A DNA stretch of 64,000 nt from Anthoceros angustus (GCA_010909165.1 MU008219.1:1-64000), one strand, 5' to 3'; shown: positions 1-13,120, numbered from the stretch's first letter. The notes: generated from the sequence alone by a model not told the origin. Program-made: numbers and translations.

Positions 1-1418
1 TCTCTCTATGAGGTGGTGAGAGGGTCCAAGATAGATTGGGCCAGATGTTCTATGACAGGTGTGAGAGGGACCACTTGACCCTACCATCACCTAGCCCCTC
101 ACTCATCTCCTCTTAATCCACGTTTTTGACCATGCCAAAGCGGCTGGAGGGAATGGAGATGGTCTCACCTTTCATTTCTCGGAGGCCGGTTTGAAAGAAG
201 GAAGCCCAAAGAGGAGCCTGAGGAAGAGGCCATCTCCAAAGGGCACCGGGAGTGAAGGTGAGAAGTCCAAGTGTCCATGAAAAGGAATGTGACTGGCTAT
301 AGCAACCATGGTTGCTAACAAGGCAACTAGCTTGCTAAGGCCCCAACAGTACCAAGAGGAGCCGGGGAGCAACGGGAACTCCAACAACACCTAGAGCCAC
401 AAGAGCGCTGCACGGGAGCCCACCGATGTAAGCAAGACAAGGGCAAGGCTGTGGCAGCACCAATATCCTGTGAGCCTGTGCGGGAAACCACAGTCAACAG
501 GAGGAATCACCAACCCTTGGGCACTACCGAGCCGATCCGAGAAAGCGACACTGCTCAACGGGTGGCTTTCAAGTATACCCCTAAGTTGTGACAAGGCCAC
601 CGCGATGACAGGGAAGGAGGGAGCCCATTCCCAAAGAAGGTCCGGGACCCAACATCACCCTGCTGTGAGTTGGTTTCAGCTATGGCATGCACGTGGGCGA
701 GATGGAAGATCGATACTGGGTCCTCTCCTTGTTAGGGTTTACGCAAGCAAGGGAAGCAACAGGGGAGCTCGAGGAGCTCCAAGATGAAGAAGGAGAAGGA
801 GGTTTTGGAGGGACGCCTAAGCAAATTGGAAGTGGAAATAGGTGTGAGAACAAGGAGCTAAGGGGTTGCGAGGAAACTTGGGGAGTATGGAGAGAGGCAA
901 GAGGTACCTGTGGAGTCGTGAGAGCTGGGGAGGACTGTATGAAGCTTGGGAGGAAAGCCGAAAGGTTGGAGGAAGAAGGAGAGATCCGGGAAGCGTTACA
1001 GAGTAAGGAGGTGGGTGTGATCGGTAACCCCGATTGGTGGATCGACTTTGGAAGGATAAGAGAGAGGTGCCCAATCTTACCCACTTGGACCCCAAGTGGG
1101 CCCCCACCCTTCTATTAATAGCCGTGCCCGAACCCAGATGGGCCCCGCTTCAGGAATGGAGGGTGGTTGCTAAGATAGCAACGGGCTCGTCTGCCAAGGT
1201 AGCAACAGGTCGCGTGGCTAAGATAGCCATGTGTCCGAGTGTGTTAGGATAGTAGCTGGTCCAGTCGCTAGATGTTTTGTATGTCCGTGTTTGCTGATTG
1301 GCTATGTTTTGTTGTCTTGACACGAAATCACTCCCTTGGGCACGAATCTCAAGTCTACAACGATAAAGAGGGTAAATGTGGCCTCTTTGTGACCACTTGG
1401 TTTAGAAAATCACCCACA
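1..1418 (+). mobile_element. 3' part of a Ty3/gypsy LTR with an internal deletion
   Basis: This segment aligns with the 3' part of the LTRs of the complete element downstream (starting near 4,793 and 14,910) and ends at the same place, just after a shared GTTTAGAAAATCACCC string. Compared with both other copies it lacks about 1.4 kb: near 839 it jumps from GGAAGTGGAAATAG directly to TGTGAGAACAAGGAG, removing the segment that carries the putative TATA box in the other copies. No primer binding site follows it, so it is a 3' LTR or solo LTR of another insertion whose remainder lies before the window. It contains the GTTGCTAAGATAGCAAC hairpin at 1,166-1,182. No host gene is seen. Confidence 0.8.
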
Positions 1419-3263
1419 CACCTTATTGTGACGCATCACCGTGAGGTTATGCCCTACAAGATTGGTGCATGGAGGAGTTTTGGTATGCTCGCTTATGCTT
1501 TTCGCCTCCATGTAAGGCACTTCCTACTGCCATCAGATGCACTTGTGAAACTTCCGCCTCCTGCTCGATTCCCAATTTTCTTTCTTCCTCCCGGCTGTCA
1601 TGAGGCAAGCTTTGCCACTTCTACCGCTTCCTCCCTCGCTCAGCACACGTTGCACATACAACCAACATGGCCATCATGAGTTACCCAACGTTAATGGGTG
1701 TACCAATCACCATAGTCGACCATTTGCCTCACTTTCCGCCTGGGGCCCCTCCTCGTATCTTCTCGCCTGCCAGGATGCTTCTCGTCTGCCTTTCTTCCGC
1801 ACGCAGCCCGCGTGGCCCTCACCGCCCACCGCCTGCCGCCTCTACTCCTCCTCCTCTTTTCCTCTTCCGCCCGCCACCCTTTATCGCAGTGGCGTGCCTC
1901 AACCGGGCTCCACCATGTAGGTCCATGCTCTCGTGACGGAGGTCGCAAGATATGTGTCTGCACGAAATTAGGCACCTCGTCCCTTTCAAAGACCGCCTCT
2001 TCGGATCCTCGTTATCCGCCCCCCCCACGCCCCTGCCCCTTGCCTCGCAGATTCTGCAAGCCTTTGCCCATATCAAAGGCGCCGCATGATGCCCTCTTGA
2101 CCTCCTTCATTCTCTCTCCTCGACATTCGCCTCATGCTAGTGACGCGCTTTTTTGGCCCGCCCGAGCATGGATGCCGGTGATCCACCGTCTGCCCCCGCC
2201 ACCCGCCTCCTACTCCCCTCGCTTTTTGTCCACCGCGGTACACAAGTGTGTTTCGTGACGGATCGCCTGCTCGGTCCACACCACCCGACTCCCCGCCTCC
2301 ACACTCATTGTTCGCCATTCAACGGGCTGCCATTCCATCTCGATCCCAACGGCCTCCACCTCCGCATGGCAAACATGGCTGCCACCTTCCGGCCCCTGGC
2401 ACTCCTCCACCTCTTCTCCATTTGTTGCCTGCCCACGTGACATGCCCGCCTCCACTCACACCATTCCATGCAGCCCACCAAACCTGGCGATCGTGGTGTC
2501 GCGGCACCATACTCGCCCATACTGGCCCGCCGCCTCCTCTCGCTTGCGCCCTCGTGATCTGCGTGGCCCCTGCTCCACTTCACCGCCATCAAGCCATCGT
2601 CGCCTTCCCCCTTCCACACCAGCCCCGCCTCCTCGCTCCTCCTCCCCAAGCCCCTTCCGTGCCATCTCGCATTTCCTTCCTAGCCTCTCAACGCCCACAT
2701 CGCCACCACGTGCACCTGTCACGCCTCCCACCCCTTCCTTCCGTCGCCCTCTGAAAGGCCACCATATCGTGATCCATCTCCAATTCAATGTCATTAAGCA
2801 AAATGGTCATTTCCTTGTTCTCCTTGCAATGGCTCGAATCTCGGTGTCTTGTCATACACTCCCCGCCTTACCTGTGAGGAACTCGCAATAACCCCACTAT
2901 CGCTGGACCGCCCACGAGGTCGCATGGAAATCGCCCTCTTCAACCTCCCATACCGCCTTCCGTTGGAAACCGCCCATGCCGATTCTCAAACCTCACCACC
3001 CAGCCAAGACGCCTCCCCCCATGGGTTTGGACCCATCCCTGCTTTTGGCTAGCCTCTTTGCCGCGATTTCGCATTGATGGCTCAAACTTCCCGCTCCTCT
3101 TCAACTCCATCCGAGCCCATGCAAGTGCATCTTCCCACTCTTCGCCATCCACCATGTTTTCTTCCCATGTCCTCCCCCTCTACCATTTCCTCTAGTCACG
3201 TCATAGCCTTCCACACATCGAATTGCGGTCCGGCCATCTCGCGAAGTGTCGCGCTTATGTCAG
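1419..3263. other. C-rich spacer between two gypsy LTR copies, no gene supported
   Basis: This stretch separates the truncated LTR at the window start from the complete retrotransposon. It is C-rich on the plus strand, with many CCGCC and CCACC runs. Open frames occur on both strands, as expected from the composition, but none shows a recognisable domain or a splice-consistent continuation. Its composition resembles 17.7-19.6 kb on the other side of the inserted element, so the two may once have been continuous. Confidence 0.5.
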
Positions 3264-6200
3264 TGGTGACCACATGGGTACTCGACCCCCGGAAAGGAGT
3301 GTTTTTTTTTGTTTTGTGTTTAAGTTGCGAGAATCGTGTGGAGTTGGAATGTGAAGTAGGTTAGGAAATAAAGAAAAGTCTACTAGAGCCTAGTAGGAGG
3401 AAGAGAGTCTAGTCCCGATCCCGGATGTAACTCTGAGGGTTGGTCCGACCGTTGCTAACGCGTTGCTAGGGCTAATGTGGCCGCCGCTATGACCACAACC
3501 GACGGGAGCCTCGCTATGGTAGCAACCAAGTTGGAGTTTCTTTTCGATGACTTCGAAAATCCAATCGATGGAATCACAAGGGAATACCCAAACGGAAGTA
3601 ACGGGGTCCTATTGGCAATTAAGTCCAGCATGGAAGAGTATTTGCATCGAATCCAGCGGATGAAGACGGCCGCTACCGGAATTCGAGCGGTCAGGTGGAG
3701 GCCGGAGCGAACGCCGACGGATGCAAGGCGAGGTGTCGCAATGATCGTGAAGCCGCAGAACGAGCGCGCCGCAGAGACCAAACCGGTTTAGGCGGATTGA
3801 GAGGGGTCATGGAGGAAGCGGAGCGCAAACCGGAGGCAAGACCTCAGGCCAGGCGCGGAATGAAGGTTCTGGGAGAACGCCCAAAGTGCGGGCGTGGGCG
3901 CAATGGGAGGTAAGCAGGCCCGGTAGAAAATCGCCCACGCGAGTGGGGAGTAATCGGGCCGTGCAACTCCGGAGAAGGCTAGCGGGCGGCTGGTGTGGCG
4001 ATCGTGCAGAAGCTAACAAGAGTGGGCAAGCCTGACAGGCTGTGAAGGGGCCGGGAACTCGCAGAAAAGAGAAGTGTGCAACGGCACCAAGAATCGGAGG
4101 CACGCACTGGGAGGTCGCGTGCAAGACAAAGCACTGGGTCAACTGCGGTTGCGATACACCTCCAAGCCTCATACAACCGAGGTAGGCCGACAGCCGATCG
4201 CCCGAGCCGAGGCGGTGGAGGTGTATTGCGCCGTGGGTTTCACCCGCAGAGGAGCCGGTGTCAAGCTCAACACGAAACGGCCGAAGCATAGATTGCTGGA
4301 CACCTTTGCTCCTGTAAGCTCTAAGCTTGTGTCATAGGACAGGAGCATGGCACCTAAGAAGAACCCTCCCCGCCATTGAGGCCATTACGACCGCCCAATG
4401 GCCCAATATGCAATCGGAGAGTGAAGGCGGGTCTTTAGTGGCTACATCACCGTCCTTCATGGACAAAAAGTGGTGCTACAACAGCCCCACGTTGGTTTTG
4501 GAGTGCAGCATGAGGGAGAAGGCCATTGGGGAAGGCAACGAGGACCAACCCCGCCTGGAATATTCATGCTCCGCTTATGAGAGACCAAGAGGAATGTGGC
4601 GGATAATCATTGACCCTTTCAGAAACCATCTCCTCAAAAGTCGCAGGAGGCACAAGCGGCCATTGCTCCCACATTGTCTAGAGTGGAGAATGGCGGGTCA
4701 CCAACAAGCTAGACCCCGAAATGGCCGGATTAGCCAGTGATCCCGTGCTCTCACCTCACTAAGAAGCCGGAGCACATCGACCATTTCCTTGTCTTTCTAT
4801 GAGGTGGTGAGAGGGGTCCAAGATAGATTGGGCCAGGATGTTCTATGACACACATGTGGAGAGGGACCACTTGACCCTACCATCACCTAGCCCCTCAGCC
4901 TCTATCTCCCTTCTTAATCCACGTTTTGACCATGCCAAGTTGCGGAGGGAATGGAGATGGTCTCACCTTTCATGGAGGCCGTGTTTGAAAGAAGGAAGCC
5001 CAAAGAGGAGTCGAGGAAGAGGCCATCTCGTGGCACCGGGAGTGAAGATGAGAAGTCCTGTCCATGAAAAGGAATGTGGCTAAGGTATACCATGTTGCTA
5101 ACAAAGCAACTGGAGTTGCTAAGGCCCCAACAGTACCAAGAGAGCCGGGAGCAACGGGGACTCCAACCAACACCTAGAGCCACAAGAGCGCACGGGAGCT
5201 CACCGATGCAAGACAAGGGCAAGGCCAGGCAGCACCAATATCCCGTGGAGCCTGTGAAACCAGTCAACAGGAGGAATCGCCCCAACCTTGGGGCCGAAAT
5301 GATCCGAGAAAGTACACTGCTCAAGGGTGACCTCAAGTATACCCCGGAAGTTGTGACAGGGGCGGTCATGGCGATAGGAAGGAGGGAACCCATCCCAAGA
5401 AGGTTTGGGACCTAACATCACCCTGAGTGGTTGCTATGGCACGCACTGTGGAGATGGAAGATCGATAGCTCGTCCTCTCTTGTTAGGTTTACAGGAAGGA
5501 AGCAACAGGGGAGCGGAGGAGCTCCAAGATGAAGAAGGAGAAGGAGGTTTTGGAGGGACGCCTAAGCTTGGAAGTGGAAATAGGAAGGTCCGAGGAGTTG
5601 CAGAAGTACCAAGGACCAGAAGCCTCATGGCTCGCCTCCGACACAGCACCATAGGAGAGCTGCAATGTTATTTCGATGCACAAGTGCAGCCCTGGGATGC
5701 CTCCCGAGCGCCAAGAAGGAGAGGGACGAGGCTAGGAAAGGAAGAGGCCAAGAGGGCCGTGGATTGCAAGGAGGCCACCGTGGAAGAGGCGAGCTCCTAT
5801 GGAAGAATCTGTTGAGTTAGCAACAGTGAGGAGGTTGCAAGCAAGCAACCGGGTTGCTAGGAAGCAACAGCCTGCACTGCTAAGGAAGCAACAGCTCCAA
5901 GACCAAAGCCACAACAAGGAAGAAGGGGCAACAAGACGGAGGAGGACAACAGCTGGGGGAGCGGTAAGCACCTAAGAAGTCTAACTTCCCAATGGTGCAT
6001 TAGATTGAGGATGCTTATCAAGATAACCATGTGCCCGGATTCTCCTTGGCCGGAGAGAAGATTGTCACCCGAAAGTTTATGTTGTTGTGGGCCAGGGGGA
6101 CATGGAGGTACTTGATCCATGCCTTGACGGCACGGATCCTACCTATGGGTTGGATTCTATGGAGGAAACTCACCCATCCAGATTCAAGAGCTCACCGAGG

Positions 6201-7544
6201 AGGAGTACTGCCATGCGGCGAGCACAAGAGAGAGAGGAGTCCAGCCTGAGGAGGTGGAGATTTTATGGGAGAGATTGCCCAACCAGCCAAGAGGGAAGAG
6301 CAAGAGGAGAACATGGGCTAGGCGGCCTAGGAGGCCCAGAGTAATAGGGGTAAGTGGCCCAAATAGCTAAGGCCCATGTGTTATAGATAAATCTTATCCT
6401 CTCATAGTGGATAGAATTAAGAGATAGGCCTCTAGGATTGGTAGGCTAAGACCGATATATTTTGGCAAGTAGCCGCTTTTGTAATGATCTTGGGTATAAG
6501 AGGCCCCTCTTGATGAAATGTAAGCAATGTTGGCCTAAAGTCTCGTTTGGGGAGCACGGGGTTTGGGGGTACCATCCAAAGGTCTGAGTCTAGCACGCTT
6601 CTCACAGGAGGAGGACTAGATCCGCAGACCGTGATCCGCAAGAGTGGTGGAAAGCAAGGAGGGAGCCGGTGGTCTCCTTGGAGGAGTTCCCAAGGTCAAG
6701 AGGAAGGGGTTGTGCCGGGAGGCTTCCATTCCTTACTCATTCTCTCTTGTCTAGTACTCACCTTGTGTTTGAGTTTTTCAGGTGTCGAGGTCATGGGAAA
6801 AGGAGACAAGGGAGCCTGGTGGTGGAAGAAGAAGTGAGACTAATGGGTTTGTATGTTTGGAAAATGTGAGCGAAAAGTGAACTGTGAGAGGAGTGGAAAT
6901 GCGGACATGGAGAGTTGCGATTGGTGGAGAGAAGTAAGAGGGATTGAGAAGTCAGGAGTGATGTTTGAGAAAGTGGAGATTGAATGAGGCCGTGAGGTGT
7001 GAGAACAAGGAGTGAAGGAGTTGCAGAGGAAACTTGGGGAGTATGGAGAGGCAAGAGGTACCTGTGGAGCCGAGAGCTGGGAGGACTGGAGAAGCTTGGG
7101 AGGAAAGCTGAAAGGTTGAGGAAGAAAGAGATCTGGAAGTGACGAGTAAGGAGGTGGGGTGTGATCGAACCCGATTGGTGGATCTACTTTGTGGAAGGAT
7201 AAGAGAGAGGTGTCCAATTATCCACTTGGATCCCAAGTGGGCCCCCACCTTCTATTAATAGCCAACCCAGATGGGCCCCCTAGAAAATAGAGGGTGGTTG
7301 CTAAGATAGCAACCGATCTGCTAAGGTAGCAACAGTCGCGTGGCTAAGATAGCCAGTGTCCGAGTGTTAGGATAGTAGCTGGTCTCAGAATCGCTAGATG
7401 TTTTGTATGTCCGTGTTGGTTGGATTGGCTATGTTTTGGTTGTCTTGACACGAAATCACTCCTTGGGTGAATCTCAAGTCTACAACGATAAAGAGGGTAA
7501 ATGTGGCCTCTTTGTGACCACTTGGTTTAGAAAATCACTCCACA
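3264..7544 (+). repeat. 5' LTR of the gypsy element
   Basis: It starts TGGTGACCACATGG and ends TCCACA directly before the PBS-like sequence. It matches 13,447-17,724 along its whole length with many short indels. A TATA-like TATAAGAGG lies at 6,495-6,503, which would give a U3 of more than 3 kb. The LTR contains stretches that read like protein in short pieces (for example around 5,990-6,250), but the copies do not keep one frame. Confidence 0.88.
6495..6503 (+). promoter_or_regulatory. Putative LTR TATA box (5' LTR)
   Basis: TATAAGAGG lies in the 5' LTR and is conserved in the 3' LTR at 16,622-16,630, in the context (A/T)TATAAGAGG...CCCTCTTGATGAAATG. Its position leaves about 1 kb of R/U5 downstream. 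The truncated LTR at the window start lacks this region, so that copy would have lost its promoter. No transcript evidence is available. Confidence 0.45.
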
Positions 7545-7565
7545 TTTTGGCGCCTGTTGGGAGTG
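7545..7565 (+). other. Primer binding site of the gypsy element
   Basis: TTTTGGCGCCTGTTGGG immediately follows the 5' LTR end. It resembles the TGGCGCC-type primer binding site of plant Ty3/gypsy Athila/Tat-like elements. It is absent after the other two LTR copies, as expected for 3' or solo LTRs. The exact tRNA was not determined. Confidence 0.6.
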
Positions 7566-7639
7566 TCATTGTTGTCAAGACCTTAGAGTAGACTAACCTT
7601 GTCTAGTAGTGTATTGGGAGTCTTGAGTGTGATACATGG

Positions 7640-9390
7640 ATGCTACCCATTGAGTCCGAAAGTTCCGACTCAGTGAAGAGAAGACTCAAAGAAGAAGACA
7701 ACGCTGCGCGGAGCGAGGAAGGGCTGCGACCGAGAGCCGAGGAGAGCACAGCAGCAACGCACTGGGAGGAGCCAAGAAGCAAGCAACAGTCGCTTAGGAC
7801 CGATGACCATCCTTGTCTTCGACCTCCGTGGTCAACTTGTGCAGCCGTGAACTCAAAGAACTTTTGACAGTATGCTAACAGAGATCCTGTTAGACCAACA
7901 ATCGCGGGATAGTGACGACCGTCATGGCGACTTCAGCCTTTTGCAATAACTACTAAGCACCATACCCGTATGGAGAGAAGAAGGGTATGAAGATCCGACG
8001 AGTTTGTTGAACGCTTTGAGCAACTAACCATTGCAAATCGTGAACTGGGATCAGCAGATTCACTCTTCTACGGAGTTCTTCGGAGGGCCAGCCAAGTGGT
8101 ACAAGAGGGAGTACCTCAAGGCATCAAGACTCAAAGAACCTTCAACGAATCAAGAAAGCCTTTTGTGAGAGGTTCAGGGGAATAGATGTAGAAGGCTACG
8201 TGTTGTCAAAGTTGGAGTTTTTGAGGAGAAGAAGGAAGGAGACCTTGCAAGCTTATGTTGAGAGGTTTTAACTTGGATCGTAGTGGTCCTCACTTTACGC
8301 CATTCGTGGTTGCTAAGGTTAGATCCGAGATGGGCCGACATGTGAGGCGCAAGCGGAGAAGACGAGACAAGGCCATCAAGGCGGCACTCAACTACGAAGA
8401 ATCCAACTCCTTGGACAAGAAGAAGCACAAGAAGGAAAAGAGCAAGAAGAAGAAGTCCAAGCGAGGGAAGAAGGACAAGGGATCTTCGCCGGAGGAAGAA
8501 ACTTCAGAGGAGAGTGACCTCTCAAGACTCGATTCGGAGGACTCTTCCTGAGGATGGCAAGACGGAGGAAGAATCAAGACGAGAGACGCAGGAAGAAGAA
8601 GAAGGTTGACGCTAAGAAGAAACCAGAGGCTCGAGGATCAAGGGAGCTGGCTAAACAAGAGGTCGCTAGTGCTAAGAAGGAAGTGGAACAAGTCAAGAGG
8701 AGGTCAAGCACAGAAGAAGGTGCAACAAGAAGAAATGAAGATGGAGGAAATGATGAGCAAATTCGAGAAGTTTCACCTCAACGCCGTGAAGGAGCATGAG
8801 AAGAGGAGAGCCGCATCCAAAGGTTTCGGCTAACTGCTTTTGTTCCACTTGTGGCCAGCCAGCCACACCAAGTCCAACCGCCATGTGGCCAAGGTGCACA
8901 TGCTCGCCACGAGGAGGAGGAAGAGGATCGCCGGAGGATACCTACCGATCCGTGAGGTTTCCTGGGACAAGATTCCCAAGACCGCCCATCCGCCGATGCT
9001 AAATTCCATGGGGCCGCATTCAATAACCAAGTGCCTGTGGTTGCTAACCAAGCAACGGTGGTTCAACAATAGGGGCTTTGGTCATTATGCAAATAGTCAT
9101 CGCCACAAGACAAAGCCAATGGTGACTACGAACGGCTGTGCCAAGACTGCAAACAACAGGGTCATGTAGCGGGGAGTGTCACCTGCCCAAATCCGAGGAA
9201 GATCGCTCAATTGCTCAACCACCGTGATGGGTTCAAGTGCATCCCAAGGAGCTGTGGCAGCCATGCACGTGGAGGATGCCCTTATGGCTGTTTGGGAGGA
9301 TGCGGAAGCCATGGTGTTGCGGGAGCTAGATGGACTGGGGGGAGGAGACTACGAGAGGCGCAGCCATGGTCAGGCGCACTAGGATGAAAA
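7640..9390 (+). pseudogene. gag region of the gypsy element (frameshifted)
   Basis: A first ATG at 7,640 opens an acidic, Ser/Glu-rich segment. A capsid-like patch follows at about 8,000-8,270 (FVERFEQLTIANRELGSADS, then KLEFLRRRRKETLQAYVERF in neighbouring frames). Next is a very Lys-rich stretch (8,400-8,480), then nucleocapsid-type Cys/His runs near 8,840-8,905 and 9,136-9,180 (LCQDCKQQGHVAG...C). The reading frame changes several times, so no intact Gag is encoded here. Order and motifs fit a Ty3/gypsy Gag, and the protease signature follows. The frame breaks could be decay or assembly error. Confidence 0.65.
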
Positions 9391-9959
9391 GCTAGGAGGA
9401 AGTCGGAAGAAGAAAGAGACGGAGGTGGAATCACCACAAAGTCTCAAGAGAGAGCACTCCAAGCCCGGAGGGAACGGATCCGAGGAGACACTTGAGAAGG
9501 AGAACCCGAGAAGGAAGAATCAAGGAGTGAATCGCCTGGGGCCATGCTGGAGAAAAGAAGTTCCAAAGAAAGGGAGAGGAACCCGAGTTTCCACCGGACG
9601 GGCGAAGTCATGGAGATGATAGAGGAGGAATTGACCAAGACAACAAACGCCGAGCTCGTGATCCCGAGACCGCAGAAGTCCTCCGGTTAGCAACCGCTAA
9701 GGCGGCTAAGCAAGCAACCGCTTGTTGCTAAGGGAGCAACCGACGCGGGAAGAAGGAGGGACCGATCGAGGACCATTTAACCTTGCAAGCCATCATGGAT
9801 CGCAGCCATATCACGCTTTGGTCAACTATTGAAGGACAACCCCAAGCAGCAACAAGTTCGAGGGCCTTGCAAGAAGCGCAACCCAAGAGGAAGAGGCGAT
9901 TGCCCAAGCCGGACCAAGGGTGCCGACTACAACAACCTAGTGTCCATGATAGACCAAGG

Positions 9960-10230
9960 GCCGGAGTCAAGTGAGATCGTCATTCATCAAGCGGGTTCCC
10001 CGGATACCGGATCCGGGTGAACATCATGACGGAAGCAATAGCAAGGAAGCTTGGGTTGACATTGAGCATACCAAAAGGAGATTGGCCGACATGTCAAAAA
10101 TGCACTGTGGGAGAATCAAGGGAGTAACCACCATCATAGGGACCATTCCCTATCTCATGGACTATGTGGTTATCCACAAGGCGCTGTGGTACGACATCCT
10201 ATTGGGAAGGACTCCGTATGGCTCAAGATG
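9960..10230 (+). pseudogene. Retropepsin (aspartic protease) remnant
   Basis: The plus strand reads PDTGSG, then after a one-base frame change NIMTEAIARKLGLTLSIPK, matching the D-[ST]-G catalytic loop and following helix of retroviral-type proteases. Further on, GTIPYLMDYVVIHKALWYDI and LLGRTPY match the C-terminal retropepsin pattern ending in D-x-LLGR. The active-site Asp is present but the frame is broken directly after it. It sits between the Gag Cys/His region and the reverse transcriptase, as expected for Ty3/gypsy. Confidence 0.7.
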
Positions 10231-10879
10231 CAAGATGACTTGGGGAGGAAGGAAGTGGCTTTTAAGCCAATGGATTGGGACCCCAAGACAAGGAGGCCGA
10301 ATTTGTTTGAGTTGGAGGATACCACTGGGGAGACTACAAAGAACGGAAGGATACACATCCTGGAGAAACATCCGACCGGAGGAAGAAGGAGGAACTGGAC
10401 AAATTTCCTTTTGCACATATCGCATGGTCGATGAGGAGGAAGAGTATAGGAGGGATATCCCTTACTCCCTCAATTTGGTGGACGCTTTGGTTCATGGAGG
10501 ACCGCACTGAGGAGAGCCGACAAAGAACCGCTGCTAACGAGGCTAAGGAAGCATCACCGATTCAAAAGGCGGCTAAGGAAGCAACACCGATTCTCAAGAG
10601 TTGCTAAGGAAGGATCGAGGACACAAGAACAGTGAGAGGGTGAGCCGAGATCATTCGACCTCACGAGGACCTATTTAGGGAGTGGGGATGAGGGAAGAGG
10701 ACCCTCGTGAACCGGAGGAAGGGTTTGGTGAGAGTTCGACCCGTGGAGCGAGAATGGGTACAAGCGACGAGATTAAGGATGTGGAGGTATTGCGAAGGTG
10801 CTGAAGTTTGCACGATAGGAACCAGTTGGAAGAAGGAATGAAACAGCCTCCGAGTTCATCGACGTGTTTGCCTTCGAGG

Positions 10880-11520
10880 TGTGATATGAAGGGATTCCCA
10901 AGAAGTGGGGAGCATAGGATCGATTTGGAGCCGGAGCGACTCCCGTGCGAATTCCCAATACAAGCTGAACCCAAAGTACTCATCAAGGTGAAGGAGCTTG
11001 AATTGTACTTGAAGGCGACGCCATCTATCCAATCGAACACGGAGTGGTGGCTCCGTGGTTCAAGAAGCACCGGAAAGATTCGAGTATGCCAAGATCGGAG
11101 GAAGCTCAACAAAGCAACCAAGAAGGACCATTTCCTCCGCCATTCATCGACAACATCCTCGGATTTGGTGGTGGAAGATGTGTGTACTCGTTCTTGACGT
11201 ACTGGGTACAATCACTGCACTTGAGGAGAGTGACCGGCCTCTAACAGCCTTCACACGGATTGGGGACCTTCGACACAAGAGGAGTGCGCTCGGATTGACG
11301 GGCACCTTCCTTCATGCGAGCATGGTTGAGATCTTCAAGGAGTATCTCCACAAGTTCATGGAGGTATTCCTAGATGATTTTGTGTGTTTGGGAGTGTGGA
11401 GGAGCACCGGATCACTTGCGGTGCTTGGCGAGGTGTCGTGAAACTCAACTTTGCCTACATCCCGAGAAATGCTACTTTGGCATGCGGAGGGATTTTGTTG
11501 GGGCATGAATTTCAAAGACG
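10880..11520 (+). pseudogene. Reverse transcriptase remnant (Ty3/gypsy pol)
   Basis: Typical RT patches occur in shifting frames: GEHRIDLEP near 10,910, GKIRVCQDRRKLNKATKKDH near 11,070 (the VxDYRxLN block), PPFIDNIL near 11,140, PLTAFT near 11,240, and EVFLDDF near 11,360, which is the Y/FxDD catalytic box. Both aspartates of the DD pair are retained. At least four frame changes separate these blocks, so the enzyme is not encoded intact. Confidence 0.8.
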
Positions 11521-11559
11521 AGGCATCAAGTTGATCCGCATAAGGTGAAGATGATTGCC

Positions 11560-12080
11560 CGAAGCTCCAACAACTCTCAAGGAACTCCGGGGTTCCTTGG
11601 CATGGTGGGCTACTACCGACGCTTTGTGCCTAACTTTGCTAGGAGGGCTGCCCTTTGACCAGCTTGTTGAGGAAGGACCAAGAGTGGACCGGACACCGGT
11701 GAGAGGAGGCAGATTCAAGATTTGAGGACCACGCAGGCAACCCTCAAGGGACCGGATTGAACAAGAAGTTCCATGTGTACGGATGTTTCCGCCATTGGTA
11801 CCTTGAGCGGATGACAAGAAGAGGGACTACCCAATCTACTACGCAGACGGCAACTCACCGATGCGGAGCGCAAGTACACAACAATCGAAAGGGAAGCCCT
11901 TGGGATGGTGTATTCAAGGAAGTTCCATTATCTCCTCTCCTATGAGTTGTTTCCATGTTGACCATTTTGCTCTCAAGCATCTTGTCAACAAGGCGGATCT
12001 TCGTCGCATAGCTCGCTTGGATCTTCTGGTAAGAGTTCACATTCACGGGAGACACGTGAGGGGAAGAAGCATGTGAATGC
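11560..12080 (+). pseudogene. RT thumb and RNase H remnant
   Basis: LRGFLGMVGYYRRFVPNFA-like reading at 11,580-11,640 is the connection after the RT palm. KKFHVY at about 11,760, followed by sequence around 11,840-11,940 reading LTDAERKYTTIEREALGMVY in one frame, matches the plant gypsy RNase H block, and FALKHLVN follows. The blocks are in different frames. The order RT, RNase H, integrase is preserved. Confidence 0.7.
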
Positions 12081-12329
12081 GACTACTTGTCCCGCTTGAA
12101 GACGGAGAAGGTGGAGCGTGATCAAGAAGATCATTTTCCGGATGAAGCTTTCTTGCCGGAGGAGGAAGAGGAGAGTGCTAGGCCCAATGCCAAGTTGATC
12201 GGAAACGGAGGTACAAAGACCAAATGAGAAGGGAGGGAGAAGTTTGTGCCACCCCTATGAGGAGGTCTTTCGCTTTTAGCAACAGTGTCGACACTGACTG
12301 CCACAAAGAATGAGGTTGTTCCTATACTT

Positions 12330-13120
12330 CCACTGCTGTTAAGCGCGAGACAAGTGCTGGTAGGGCCGATGGAGTTGAGAGGTTGTGGGTCAAGGATGGT
12401 CAAAAGGACCGGGTTCTCGCCTTGCATGAGGAGGAGGCCGGAGGTCACTACTAACGTGACTGTAAGAAGATCTTGAGGTGGTATTGGTGGCCAACCTTGC
12501 ACATAGATGCTAGGGAGTTCATCAAGCGTTGTGATGCATGTCAAAGGGTTGGAAAGCCAACCAGGACCACACAGTGGCCATTGGTCCCTATCCTAGCCTT
12601 GGCGCCCTTTGAAAAGTGGGGCATAGACTTTGTTGGCCCGATTCAGCCCAAGACCAAGGGGAACCAAAATCAATATATTCTGGTAGCAACGGACTACTGT
12701 ACCCGTATGGTGGAAGCTCAGGCCTTGCCCGTGGACACAGCGAATGTGGTGGCCAGTTCTTGTTTGAGTACATCATTACAAGGTACGGTGCCTGGAATTG
12801 GTTAGCGGCGGTACCCATTTCATCAACGAGGTGATCTCACACATGGTGAAGTACTTCAACATCAGCCACGGAAGACCACCCCTACAACCCCAAGGCGAAT
12901 GGACTCACGGAGAAAGCTAATGGATTGCTTTGTGATCCTCAACAAGTTACCATCACCTACACCTACGATTGGGACCGGAAGCTTCACTCGCCAGGGCGAC
13001 AGGAGGGAGAAGGTGACCACACAGACCCCTACTACCTCACCTATGGGCACTCACCATGCCCATTGAGTTTGAAGTGCCAACGTTGAGAGTCCAAGAGCAT
13101 AAGAGGATGACGGTGGAGGA
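12330..13120 (+). pseudogene. Integrase remnant
   Basis: The most readable pol part is 12,473-12,805, containing WYWWPTLHIDAREFIKRCDA and CQRVGKPTRTTQWPLVPI. These are the HHCC zinc-finger cysteines (C-x2-C) followed by WGIDFVGP and VATDYCTRMVEA, which carry the catalytic-core aspartates. Upstream, LHEEEAGGHY supplies the zinc-finger histidine region in another frame. Downstream pieces THFINEVISHMVKYFNISH and a YNPKANGLTEKANG-like block, then MPIEFEVPTLR near 13,050, complete the family pattern. Frames are broken. No chromodomain follows. Confidence 0.82.
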
